Part shown: positions 48,810 through 57,244 of the stretch, piece by piece | How positions within the stretch are numbered: the first letter of the stretch is position 1 | Layout: every line of letters starts with the position of its first letter | Assembly (NCBI GenBank): GCA_018982785.1 | Contig: JAHHEN010000002.1 | Location: forward strand, 191,001 to 255,000 | DNA from: Enterococcus innesii | GTDB lineage: Bacteria; Bacillota; Bacilli; Lactobacillales; Enterococcaceae | Length of the DNA: 64,000 bases | Reading direction: 5' to 3' | Program-made: the position numbers and the translations under genes | Notes under the pieces: generated by a model | Told to the model about the DNA's origin: nothing | The model's input: only the letters and a program-made list of their open reading frames with translations | Databases searched by the model: none

Positions 48810-50198
48810 ATGGAATATAACACAGATACCTTGGTCATCGGATCAGGTCCTGGCGGGTATGTGGCAGCGATTCGGGCGGCGCAATTAGGTCAACAAGTCA
48901 CGATCGTAGAAAGCAATGCTATCGGTGGGGTCTGTTTAAATGTGGGATGCATTCCTTCTAAGGCACTGATCCATGCCGGACACGTCTATCAAGAATCAAA
49001 ACATAGCCATTATCTTGGAATAACCAATCAGCAGACAACGTTAGATTTTCAGACACTCCAGAAATGGAAGGATGAAACCGTCGTCCAAAAGCTCACTTCG
49101 GGCATTCGTGGACTGCTACTCAAAAATAAAGTTCAAATCGTTAAAGGTTATGCCCGGTTTCTTTCACCAAATCAAGTAGAAATCAAAGGTAAGGGAGAAA
49201 AAATCATTCAGTTCAAGCAGGCGATCATCGCCACAGGAAGTCGCCCAATCGAGATTCCCGGCTTTGCATTCGGCGGCAGAATTTTGGACTCTACCGGGGC
49301 ATTGTCTTTAAAAGAAGTGCCAAAAAAGTTGGTGATTATTGGTGGCGGTGTGATTGGCACTGAACTCGGAAGTGCCTATGCAGATTTAGGCGCAGATGTC
49401 ACGATACTGGAAGGATCGGAGCAACTGCTTCCTTCTTACGAAAAAGACTTAGTGGCGGTGGTCGAAGCGTCCTTTGCTAAAAAAGGGATTAAAATAGTAA
49501 CAGGTGCAATGGCAAAATCAGTAAAAAGCCATGATACAGGTGTGGAAGTCACGGTTCGTGTCAATCAAAATGAAACAATACTAACGGCTGATTACGTACT
49601 GGTCACAGTGGGACGCAAACCAAATACAGAAAATCTTGGTTTAGCTCAGGCGAAGATCGAGACAGGAACGAACGGCTGGATACATGTCAATCAAAAATAT
49701 CAAACGTCACAAGCCCACATTTATGCCATCGGTGATGTTATTGAAGGACCAGCACTTGCTCATAAAGCGAGTTATGATGCGAAGATAGCTGCAGAAGTCA
49801 TCAGCGGGAAAAACGTAGCAAAAGATTACCGAGCCATTCCTGCAATTTGTTTTACAGATCCAGAAATCGCTACTGTAGGCAAAACTTTAGCAGAAGCGAA
49901 GACTCAAGGACTGGCAGCTGATACTGCGAGCTTTCCATTTCAGGCAAATGGTCGTGCTTTGTCACTGAACACCTACGAAGGCTTTGTTCGCTTAGTCTTT
50001 GATAAAGACTCAGAAGTAGTCATTGGTGGACAAATCGTGGGACCTGGAGCTAGTGATTTGATCGCTGAAATCACGTTGGCGATTGAATCAGGACTCACGT
50101 TAGAAGATATTGCGCTGACGATCCATGGACATCCAACACTTTCGGAAGTTATAATGGATACAACAGAATTGGCATTAGGTCTACCTATTCATCTATAA
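48810..50198 (+). CDS. Dihydrolipoamide dehydrogenase E3
   Basis: 462 residues. FAD motif VIGSGPGGYVAAIRA, redox Cys pair in GGVCLNVGCIPSK (about 42 and 47), NAD motif VIIGGGVIGTELGSA, FAD motif IYAIGDV and C-terminal HGHPTLSE with the active-site His. It reoxidises the E2 lipoamide and makes NADH. ATG 48810 has GTGGGGG upstream; GTG 48798 is part of that ribosome site. Confidence 0.95.
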   Translation: MEYNTDTLVIGSGPGGYVAAIRAAQLGQQVTIVESNAIGGVCLNVGCIPSKALIHAGHVYQESKHSHYLGITNQQTTLDFQTLQKWKDETVVQKLTSGIRGLLLKNKVQIVKGYARFLSPNQVEIKGKGEKIIQFKQAIIATGSRPIEIPGFAFGGRILDSTGALSLKEVPKKLVIIGGGVIGTELGSAYADLGADVTILEGSEQLLPSYEKDLVAVVEASFAKKGIKIVTGAMAKSVKSHDTGVEVTVRVNQNETILTADYVLVTVGRKPNTENLGLAQAKIETGTNGWIHVNQKYQTSQAHIYAIGDVIEGPALAHKASYDAKIAAEVISGKNVAKDYRAIPAICFTDPEIATVGKTLAEAKTQGLAADTASFPFQANGRALSLNTYEGFVRLVFDKDSEVVIGGQIVGPGASDLIAEITLAIESGLTLEDIALTIHGHPTLSEVIMDTTELALGLPIHL

Positions 50199-50233
50199 CG
50201 AATAAGTGAAAAAAGCATGAAGGAGGCATTCGA

Positions 50234-50590
50234 TTGTATAAAAGTACGGTGAAAGAAATTGGTGAGTTGGTTGAAGCTTTTGAAGAGGAGATGTTGTTGA
50301 TCTTGTTTGGTCCAGCAGCAACGGAAGAGTTGAAATCAATCTGTGTGCTTCATGAAACAATTGAACAACAAGAAAATGTTCTTCAACCTGGAGTGAAGCT
50401 TCAATTAGGTGAGGCGACTTATACAATAAAGAAGGTTGGTAGTGCAGCCAACCAAAACTTTAATGAGCTAGGACATATCTCTATCTATTTTCGTGATGGA
50501 GAAAATGAAATTTTACCAGGAGCAATTCTAGTAGAACCGGGATCTTACCCTAAGTTGACGGTGGGGGACATCATTAGAATAGGCAATTGA
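50234..50590 (+). CDS. PTS glucitol/sorbitol-type EIIA component
   Basis: 118 residues, the small EIIA of glucitol-class PTS. The phospho-His is probably in VLHET (about residue 40); LNELGH-like block ANQNFNELGHISIYF and LPGAILVEPG are family features. The start is TTG 50234 with AAGGAGG 7 bases upstream. It completes the PTS whose EIIBC and EIIC are transcribed divergently 8 kb away, so both arms of the cluster belong to one system. Confidence 0.92.
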   Translation: MYKSTVKEIGELVEAFEEEMLLILFGPAATEELKSICVLHETIEQQENVLQPGVKLQLGEATYTIKKVGSAANQNFNELGHISIYFRDGENEILPGAILVEPGSYPKLTVGDIIRIGN

Positions 50591-50606
50591 TAAAAAAATT
50601 TACCAG

Positions 50607-50661
50607 AATCGTCTGCAAGTAAAGTCGCTTTTATCAGGGCATTACCTGCAGGCGATTTTTT
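50607..50661 (+). terminator. Intrinsic terminator of the rightward polyol cluster
   Basis: AATCGTCTGCAAGT (50607-50620) pairs with ACCTGCAGGCGATT (50644-50657), one G-T pair and one mismatch, followed by TTTTT. Confidence 0.8.
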
Positions 50662-50807
50662 GATGAACAATATTTGTTTACCAGTAAGCATATCTCCCCC
50701 TAAAAACGTCTGCTTTGTGCTATACTGAGGCTTTGTAAAAATAAGTTTGTACAAGCAAGCAGCAACGGTTTTTTCATTGAGTGCTTGCGAGAAGGAGCGT
50801 ATACGCA

Positions 50808-51406
50808 GTGAAAAAACTAAAGGTTCAAGATTTAATTGCAGTGGGGATCTATACAGCGATCTATTTTCTTTTAATGAGCGTCTGTCTATTGATTTTGCGT
50901 TTTGTGATCCCAGGTTTTCATAATTTATTTATTCCAGCAGTCACCGCTTTGTTTTCTGGCATTATCTATCTGATTTTATTGAATAAAGTACCGAAATTTG
51001 GCGCAATCACCATTATGGGTACCGTAGTAGGGCTCTTTTTTTGATTTCAGGACATTTTCCATTGGCCTTTTTGCCCAATATGATTTGTGCCTTAGCAGCT
51101 GATTTGATCCAATACAAAACAAAGCTCAAAGAGAACGTTCGCGTACTGGCGAGTTATATCGTCTTTAGTTTTGGCTTGATGGGCCCGATCTTGCCTCTGT
51201 GGTTTATGAAAAATGCCTACATCGATTCATTAGTGGCTCGCGGAAAAGATGAAACCTACATTGCCGGCGTGTTTGCTCATACCTCCAATTTGATGTTGGG
51301 GCTTTGTGCATTAGCGGTTTTGATTGGTGCGGTGGCTGGTTTAGGTATTGGTAGCCGCTTGATGGAAAAACATTTTCAACCAACGATCCAATCGCATAAA
51401 GGGTGA
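50808..51406 (+). CDS. ECF transporter S component, Trep_Strep/MptS-like, frameshifted
   Basis: About 199 residues when repaired, with five or six membrane segments. It begins KLKVQDLIAVGIYTAIYF, typical of the Trep_Strep group of substrate-binding S components with unknown ligand. The frame breaks in the seven-T run 51036-51042; one more T reads VVGLFFLISGHFP. GTG 50808 follows AGAAGGAG. Overlaps the T component start (GTGA). The break is probably a sequence error. Confidence 0.82.
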
Positions 51407-52053
51407 GGAATGTGTCGAAAACAAGGTTTGATCCCCGCAGCAAATTGGCGGTGATTCTCTTTGCTAGTTTTACTATGATGGTGACCATCAGCTGGATCGA
51501 TGAGTTTGCTTTTGTCACTTTCTTACTGCTGCTATTTATAGTCAGCGGCTTTTTGAAAAAAGGCCTGCTGTTCTATGGCGTGTTTGTCTTGCTGACACTG
51601 GCAGATAGTTTTTTGTTTCGCCAAGGAAACCACCTACTGATCGTGTTGCTGGATTTCTTTTCCGTCGGTTATCGCCGCTTATTGCCAACGATCATGGCGG
51701 CGGCTTTTGCCATTAGCGGGACGAAGAACAGTGAGTGGATGGCGGCGTTGCAAAAAATGCACGTGCCCAACGTATTATTAGTCCCGTTGGCAGTCTTATT
51801 TCGTTTTTTCCCCACACTGGTACAAGATTTCAAAAGTATTCGCCAAGCGATGCGCTTTCGCGGCATCTCGCTGTCCGCAGGATCGATCTTGCTTCATCCG
51901 CTGCAAAGTGCGGAGTATTTTTTGATCCCATTACTGATGTCGGCTGAAAAGACCGCAACCGAACTGTCCGCTACGGCGCTGGTTCGCGGGTTAGCATCAG
52001 AAATTCCCCATACCACCGTCCACGAACTGAAGCTGCGCTGGGGGATGGCTTAG
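51403..52053 (+). CDS. ECF transporter T component (CbiQ family)
   Basis: 216 residues, N-terminal DPRSKL signature, four to five membrane segments and a C-terminal coupling region with the Ala-Arg-Gly motifs (AMRFRGISL and ALVRGLA) that contact the ATPases. GTG 51403 overlaps the S-component stop; GTG 51412 is an alternative start. It scaffolds the S component on the fused ATPase encoded next. Confidence 0.9.
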   Translation: MRNVSKTRFDPRSKLAVILFASFTMMVTISWIDEFAFVTFLLLLFIVSGFLKKGLLFYGVFVLLTLADSFLFRQGNHLLIVLLDFFSVGYRRLLPTIMAAAFAISGTKNSEWMAALQKMHVPNVLLVPLAVLFRFFPTLVQDFKSIRQAMRFRGISLSAGSILLHPLQSAEYFLIPLLMSAEKTATELSATALVRGLASEIPHTTVHELKLRWGMA

Positions 52054-52099
52054 TCTTTTTAGCATTAGGAGGCTTTATCGTGAAAAGGATGTGGCTTGG

Positions 52100-53536
52100 A
52101 TGATCAGATTAGAACAAGTGTCAGTGAAGCGAGAAAATCGAACCGTATTATCTGAGCTCTCTTTGACGGTCGCAGCTGGGGAAGTCATCGTTTTGTGCGG
52201 TGCTAGTGGCAGCGGCAAATCGACCCTGCTCAATGTTTTGAATGGCTTGATCCCTGAGCTGTATCCTGCCGAAGTGCAAGGGAAGATCCGTGTAGGCGAA
52301 ACAGACTTGCCAGTTGCCGATTTCTCCCATTATGCCCAGACGATTGGCGTCGTCTTTCAAAACCCTAAGACGCAATTTTTCACCACGGATGTCTATTCGG
52401 AGTTGGCTTTTTCGATGGAAAATGCGGGCGTCGCACCAGAAAACATTCGGCAGCGAATCACCGAAGTAGCACAGCAGTTTTCCCTGACCCCATTGCTTGA
52501 TGCTAGTGTCTTTGACCTATCTGGTGGGGAGAAGCAGCTGATTGCTCTCGCTGCAGCCACGATGTTGCCCCATGATGTGTTCTTATTGGATGAGCCTTCC
52601 AGTAATTTGGATCAAGAAGCGATCCAAAAGTTGACTCAAGGATTGGCTTCTTTAAAACAACAAGGGAAAACCATTGTGATCGCCGAACACCGCTTGGCGT
52701 ATTTGGCGCCACTGGCAGATCGCTTCTGTCTATTAGAAGCAGGACGATTGCGGGCGTCTTATCCAGCAGCTCAGCTTTTGTCACTATCAGAGGAGGCAAT
52801 TCACGAGTTGGGATTGCGAAAAGTAGGTGAGGCGGCATTGGAAACTCAGCACTGCCGAGAATCTTTGCCAGAAAAATCTGGATTAACGGCAACGCATCTG
52901 CAGATCAAGCAATCAAAACGCTCGGCAAACAGCAGAAATTGGGCGCTCAACTTGTCTGAACTACAACTGCCGATGAAGCAAGCTGTGGGGATCGTTGGAC
53001 CAAATGGTGCTGGCAAAAGTACGTTGGTGCAAGTCCTGTCAGGATTGAAAAAATGCCCAGAAGCAGTATTTGCCATCAATGGACAAAAGCGGACCCAAAA
53101 GCAGCTGCTGCAGGAAAGTTTTCTTGTGATGCAGGATGTCAACTTGCAGCTGTTTTTTGAAACGGTGGAAAAAGAGTTGCTGATCAAAGCCCAAAACCCA
53201 GCTCGTTTTGAAGAAATTGTCTCATTGTTGCACTTAACACCACTCCTTGCCCGACATCCGCAAAGCTTGTCGGGTGGGGAAAAACAACGAGTTGCCATCG
53301 GCAGTGCCCTGCTTTCTGGTAAACGCCTGTTGTTTTTCGATGAACCAACGAGTGGGTTAGATTTGCAGCAAATGGAGGAAGTCGCAAAAATGTTGCGAAC
53401 AGTCGCTAAAGAAGTTGATTTATTAGCCGTGATCAGTCATGATCGTGAGTTTTTAGCTGAAACATGTCCTTACGTGATTCAACTCGAAAAAGGAGAACTT
53501 GTTGGCACGTATCAGTTAGCAAAAAATATGGAATAA
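52100..53536 (+). CDS. ECF transporter ATPase, two fused ATP-binding domains
   Basis: 478 residues with two ABC domains. First: Walker A GASGSGKST, signature LSGGEKQ, Walker B VFLLDEPSS. Second (from about 285): GPNGAGKST, LSGGEKQR, LLFFDEPTS. A dedicated module with both ATPases fused is typical of group I ECF systems. ATG 52100 is used; AGGAGG (52067-52072) instead precedes a short frame from GTG 52080 that overlaps this ATG, see findings. Confidence 0.92.
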   Translation: MIRLEQVSVKRENRTVLSELSLTVAAGEVIVLCGASGSGKSTLLNVLNGLIPELYPAEVQGKIRVGETDLPVADFSHYAQTIGVVFQNPKTQFFTTDVYSELAFSMENAGVAPENIRQRITEVAQQFSLTPLLDASVFDLSGGEKQLIALAAATMLPHDVFLLDEPSSNLDQEAIQKLTQGLASLKQQGKTIVIAEHRLAYLAPLADRFCLLEAGRLRASYPAAQLLSLSEEAIHELGLRKVGEAALETQHCRESLPEKSGLTATHLQIKQSKRSANSRNWALNLSELQLPMKQAVGIVGPNGAGKSTLVQVLSGLKKCPEAVFAINGQKRTQKQLLQESFLVMQDVNLQLFFETVEKELLIKAQNPARFEEIVSLLHLTPLLARHPQSLSGGEKQRVAIGSALLSGKRLLFFDEPTSGLDLQQMEEVAKMLRTVAKEVDLLAVISHDREFLAETCPYVIQLEKGELVGTYQLAKNME

Positions 53537-53538
53537 CG

Positions 53539-53576
53539 AAAGACGGAGTGAACCTTGGTTCGTGCCGTCTTTTTTT
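53539..53576 (+). terminator. ECF operon terminator
   Basis: AAAGACGG pairs with CCGTCTTT, with an inner AACC/GGTT pair, followed by seven T. Confidence 0.9.
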
Positions 53577-53581
53577 GGTCG

Positions 53582-53611
53582 AACATGAAAAAATCTTCAT
53601 GTTTTTTTTTC
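53582..53611 (+). terminator. Second terminator-like hairpin upstream of the response regulator
   Basis: AACATGAA-AAAAT-TTCATGTT-type hairpin followed by eight T, just after the first terminator. Could instead be an operator for the regulator that follows. Confidence 0.55.
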
Positions 53612-53678
53612 TTTCAATCAGTTAGGAAGTTTCGAAAAAATCCGTTATGATAGAAGCAAAACCAGAGGAGGAACGCAT

Positions 53679-54386
53679 ATGGCTTTGAAGATCTTGCTAG
53701 TAGAAGACGAAGAAAGTTTAGCTAGTTTTATCCAGACCGAATTGACTTTTGAGGGGTATGACACGGTCTGGGCCAAAGATGGGCAAGAGGCATTGACCTT
53801 ATTCAATCAGCAAGCAAATGCTTTTGATCTGATTTTATTGGATTGGATGCTGCCCATCTATGATGGCATCACAGTGGCGCGGCGGATACGCAAAGAAAGC
53901 GACATCCCGATTTTGATGATGACCGCCAGAAATCAAACCGCCGATGTGGTGACGGGGCTTGATGTTGGGTTAGATGATTATTTAACGAAACCTTTTGAAA
54001 TCGAAGAACTGTTTGCCAGAATTCGCGTGATCGAGCGGCGGCTGCAAAGAGAAGCCCAACAACAAAAGAACCAGCAAAACCAATTAGTGGCGGGGGAGTT
54101 GATGATGGACATCGCCAAGCACTTGGTTCAGGTTGCCGGTGAAACCATTGAGTTGACGCCCAAAGAGTTTGGGATTTTATATGAATTAATGAAAGAGCCG
54201 GAAGTCGTCAAAACCAGAGATGACCTATTGAATGAGATTTGGGGCTATGAATACGACGGCCAAACGAATGTTGTAGATGTCTATATCCGCACACTGCGGA
54301 ACAAGCTGGATGTTTGCGGCAAAGGCAAAATGATCGCAACCGTACGTGGATTAGGCTATGTCTTGAGGACCGATCATGAAGAATAA
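53679..54386 (+). CDS. OmpR-family response regulator
   Basis: 235 residues. Receiver domain with phospho-Asp about 55 (LLDWMLP), acidic pair EDEE near the start and Lys in LTKPFE (about 104), then a winged-helix DNA-binding domain (about 138-232; VVDVYIRTLRNKLD, GLGYVL). The gene overlaps the kinase gene by 11 bases. The order regulator, kinase, PepSY protein resembles ykoG-ykoH-ykoI of Bacillus. GAGGAGG precedes the ATG. Confidence 0.93.
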   Translation: MALKILLVEDEESLASFIQTELTFEGYDTVWAKDGQEALTLFNQQANAFDLILLDWMLPIYDGITVARRIRKESDIPILMMTARNQTADVVTGLDVGLDDYLTKPFEIEELFARIRVIERRLQREAQQQKNQQNQLVAGELMMDIAKHLVQVAGETIELTPKEFGILYELMKEPEVVKTRDDLLNEIWGYEYDGQTNVVDVYIRTLRNKLDVCGKGKMIATVRGLGYVLRTDHEE

Positions 54387-55734
54387 GTCAGCCAACCAAC
54401 GTAGAAAAACAGCCCAGTTTCAATTGACGAGCCGCTTTTCCTTGATACTCTTTGGTCTGTTGATTCTCTTCAATCTGCTGTTTATTCTATTGTCCGTAGG
54501 TTATTTGTTTGAACATATTGAAAATCGTGCCAGCAACATCCTTGAAGCCATCGAAAAAGGCGAGGCATCAGGGGATGCTTGGGACACTCTCGTCAATGCC
54601 TATGTCTCGGCAGATGAAGAAGACGCCCTGCAAGTGATCTTAGCCGATGGCAGTGTCGTTTCATCAGAAGATGCGGAAGAGATTTTTGCCGATATCAATC
54701 AAGGACGAGTGCTGCCATTTCTCGAAGACATCGTTTTTACAGAGGATGGCATCTATTACACGAAAACCCAAGAAGTCGATGGGGATCAGGTGACGATCGC
54801 TATCAACGGGGAGGATAGTGTGGAATTAGCCTATGGTCTCTTTATGATCAGCAGTTTCTTGAATCTGATCGCTGTTGTCGTGGGCAGTCTGCTGATTTAT
54901 TGGAGTGTCGGGAAATGGAGTCAGAAACTTACCGGCATGGCGCAAGAAATTGCTGCCATTGAACAAAGCCGAACAGGAGAACTGACGGTTTCTGAAGAGC
55001 CCATCGAGATTCGTTCGGTGGCCTTGGCTTTCAATAAATTATTGAAAGAACAGCGAGAGACGATCGAGCGGGAAAAACGGTTCGTTGCCGATGCTTCCCA
55101 TGAGCTGCGAACACCTTTAGCTGCGATTCGCGGACATGTCCAATTGATCCAGCGGCGTGGAACCAAACATCCCGAAGTCATTCCTTCCTCAATGGCGTTT
55201 ATCGACAAAGAGTCGAAGCGTTTGGAAACATTGAGCAATCAATTGTTGGACCTAGAAAAAAATCAATCCCAAGATGAAATGACCCTTGTTGATGTTTCCC
55301 AGATCGTCCGAGAAGAGTGTGAAAAACAAGCGACGATCGTTCCGCAATCGATTGAATATTTTGTGGAGAACCAATGTATGAAACGTGCGCATAAACGTGA
55401 CTTCCAGCAAATCATCCAAAACCTGTTAGAAAATGCCGCGAAGTATTCACCTGCCGATCAGCCGATTCATGTGACCTTGACGCAAGAGCAGAGACAGATG
55501 TCTTTGACCGTCGCCGATTTTGGCATTGGGATTCCCGATGATAAGAAAGCCTTGATTTTCGAACGGTTCTATCGAGTAGAAGATTCTCGTTCCAGCCAGA
55601 TTGCTGGTTCAGGCATCGGGCTTTCATTGGTAAAACAGCTGGCAGACAAGTATCATGCCAAAATTACCGTGACAGACAATCAACCGCAAGGCAGTATCTT
55701 TAAACTTGCCTTTCCAAATGAAAGAGAAAGATGA
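54376..55734 (+). CDS. Sensor histidine kinase
   Basis: 452 residues. Two membrane segments (about 20-45 and 155-180) flank an acidic extracellular sensor domain, followed by HAMP-like linker, the H-box with phospho-His about 242 (ADASHELRTPLA), and ATPase N/G boxes (QIIQNLLENAAKYS, FGIGIPDDKK, GSGIGLSLVK). The Asp/Glu-rich sensor region suggests cation or cell-wall signals, which is inference. Confidence 0.93.
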   Translation: MKNKSANQRRKTAQFQLTSRFSLILFGLLILFNLLFILLSVGYLFEHIENRASNILEAIEKGEASGDAWDTLVNAYVSADEEDALQVILADGSVVSSEDAEEIFADINQGRVLPFLEDIVFTEDGIYYTKTQEVDGDQVTIAINGEDSVELAYGLFMISSFLNLIAVVVGSLLIYWSVGKWSQKLTGMAQEIAAIEQSRTGELTVSEEPIEIRSVALAFNKLLKEQRETIEREKRFVADASHELRTPLAAIRGHVQLIQRRGTKHPEVIPSSMAFIDKESKRLETLSNQLLDLEKNQSQDEMTLVDVSQIVREECEKQATIVPQSIEYFVENQCMKRAHKRDFQQIIQNLLENAAKYSPADQPIHVTLTQEQRQMSLTVADFGIGIPDDKKALIFERFYRVEDSRSSQIAGSGIGLSLVKQLADKYHAKITVTDNQPQGSIFKLAFPNERER

Positions 55735-55841
55735 AGATTTTTTTAGATTTTCTTCAAGCATTTTTGATTCTTTTTCATGAGGAACTTGTTATTCTAAATA
55801 TATAGAAAAAGGGAATACACAAACAATTGGAGGAATGAAAC

Positions 55842-56480
55842 ATGAAAAAAACAACTATTTTATTCGGAATTGCCGCATTGGGATTATTGGCAGGATGTAC
55901 ACAAAACAACACTGGAAATTCAGAACCTGCGCAAAACAGCAGCTCAAGCACAGCAGTTGCCTCATCAAGTGAAACAACGTCGTCACAAGCAACAGACAGC
56001 TCTTCAAGCAGTGCAGCGATCGCCAACGGCGGCTTACCTACGGTGACCGTGGAAGAAGCGATCCAAGTATTCCAAGACAAATACCCAGATGCAGCGATCA
56101 CTTCGATTGATTTGGATACTTCTTTTGGCAATTACTTCTACCAAGTAGAAGGCGTGGATGACACGAATGAGTTTGAATTAAAGATCGATGCAGAAACCAA
56201 AGAAACTTCTGAAGAAAGAACGGAAAAATTGGATGCCGATGAACAAAACGGTGTCAAAAAAGATGCCGATCAATTGGACCTAACCAACTTGCTTTCATTG
56301 GAAGAAATTTCTGATATCGCTGTGAAAGAAGCTGGCGGTGGTCAAGCAACAGATTGGTCATTAGACAAAGAAATGAATGTAACCTATTGGGAAGTCAAAG
56401 TAGAAGATGGCAACAAACAAACAGATGTGAAAATCAATGCCCAAACAGGTGAAGTACTAGAAACCGAATTAGATGACTAA
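55842..56480 (+). CDS. PepSY-domain lipoprotein
   Basis: 212 residues. Lipobox LLAGC (Cys about 20), a Ser/Thr/Ala-rich low-complexity spacer to about residue 60, then two PepSY domains (about 65-125 and 145-210). PepSY proteins bind or inhibit proteases or act in envelope sensing. It follows a two-component system, as ykoI follows ykoGH in Bacillus, so it is probably its target or accessory sensor. GGAGG precedes the ATG. TGAAGA...TCTTCA at 55731-55756 may be a regulator site. Confidence 0.9.
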   Translation: MKKTTILFGIAALGLLAGCTQNNTGNSEPAQNSSSSTAVASSSETTSSQATDSSSSSAAIANGGLPTVTVEEAIQVFQDKYPDAAITSIDLDTSFGNYFYQVEGVDDTNEFELKIDAETKETSEERTEKLDADEQNGVKKDADQLDLTNLLSLEEISDIAVKEAGGGQATDWSLDKEMNVTYWEVKVEDGNKQTDVKINAQTGEVLETELDD

Positions 56481-56501
56481 TCCTGTTTCGCAGTAAAAAA
56501 G

Positions 56502-56550
56502 ATAAGCCGCTATCGTCTATGCGCAAAAGACGATAACGGCTTATTTCTTT
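56502..56550. terminator. Bidirectional intrinsic terminator
   Basis: ATAAGCCGCTATCGTCT and 56528-56544 form a 17-bp stem with one mismatch; T-rich on the + side and TCTTTTTTAC on the - side. Shared by the PepSY gene and the small leftward gene. Confidence 0.9.
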
Positions 56551-56719
56551 ACGTATGCTGTTTGACTTCAGTTAACGGTTTGACGCGACCACCAATTTTA
56601 TCTGCAAATGCTTCGGACTGCTTCCGATCTTCAAAGACCCATAACTTGTCTGGAATTTTTTCACGAGTGCGACGACCATCTTTGCCAATGTAACCATGCA
56701 AAACTTTAATCACGTACAT
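56549..56719 (-). CDS. Small conserved-type protein of 56 residues, unknown function
   Basis: A 57-codon frame begins MYVIKVLHGYIGKDGRRTRE and ends VKPLTEVKQHT. AAGGA lies upstream of the ATG and a terminator directly downstream, so it has the marks of a real gene. The sequence is basic, soluble, without membrane segment or Cys. I do not recognise a family with certainty; short proteins of this type occur in lactic acid bacteria as uncharacterised proteins. Confidence 0.7.
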   Translation of the reverse strand: MYVIKVLHGYIGKDGRRTREKIPDKLWVFEDRKQSEAFADKIGGRVKPLTEVKQHT

Positions 56720-56809
56720 CGCCATCATCCTTCCCTGAAATTACTTTTGATTATACGAAAGCCGTTTCAAAAAGCAAGGATTTTGACTTAAATGAGTGAT
56801 CAGAATTGA

Positions 56810-57244
56810 TTATTCCCCTGACAGGGCGGCATAATCAGCAAATCGTTGATGGATTTCAGGAAAACTACGCTTCAGCTGCACGATGCGATTGGTCTCTTTT
56901 GCTAAAAAACAATGCTTTGAAGTCCCCGTCGTTGCCAACTGACCATCACTAGTTTTGTAGATCTCATAGCGAAAATCCAAACGCGTGCCAGTATATTTGT
57001 CGACCAAAACATCGATTCGCACCTCATCTTCGTAACGAATCATCGTTTTGTATTGCGCACTGACTTCCAGCACGGGAACGATCAAGCCCGCTTCTTCGAT
57101 GGTATGATACGGTAAATCCAAGAACGCGAGTAACTCCACGCGGGCCTCTTCAAACCAGCGAATATAATTGGCGTGATGGATGATCGCCATTTGATCGGTC
57201 TCATAGTAGTGTGGTTGACGGATATAGCCTGAATATAAAGACAT
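56810..57244 (-). CDS. Acyl-CoA thioesterase, YbgC/4HBT hotdog type
   Basis: 144 residues. The catalytic region YETDQMAIIHHANYIRWFEEAR with its Asp and His is the 4-hydroxybenzoyl-CoA thioesterase signature. It would hydrolyse short acyl-CoA esters; the physiological substrate is unknown. ATG 57244 with AAAGGAG is chosen; the frame stays open about 190 bases upstream without a better start. Confidence 0.88.
   Translation of the reverse strand: MSLYSGYIRQPHYYETDQMAIIHHANYIRWFEEARVELLAFLDLPYHTIEEAGLIVPVLEVSAQYKTMIRYEDEVRIDVLVDKYTGTRLDFRYEIYKTSDGQLATTGTSKHCFLAKETNRIVQLKRSFPEIHQRFADYAALSGE

Noticed and set aside
45573-50198. Housekeeping pyruvate dehydrogenase operon
   Set aside because: E1alpha and E2 look acetoin-type (short E1alpha N-terminus, DKI lipoyl motif, one lipoyl domain), and the genes are enclosed by glucitol-PTS parts; not excluded but less likely.
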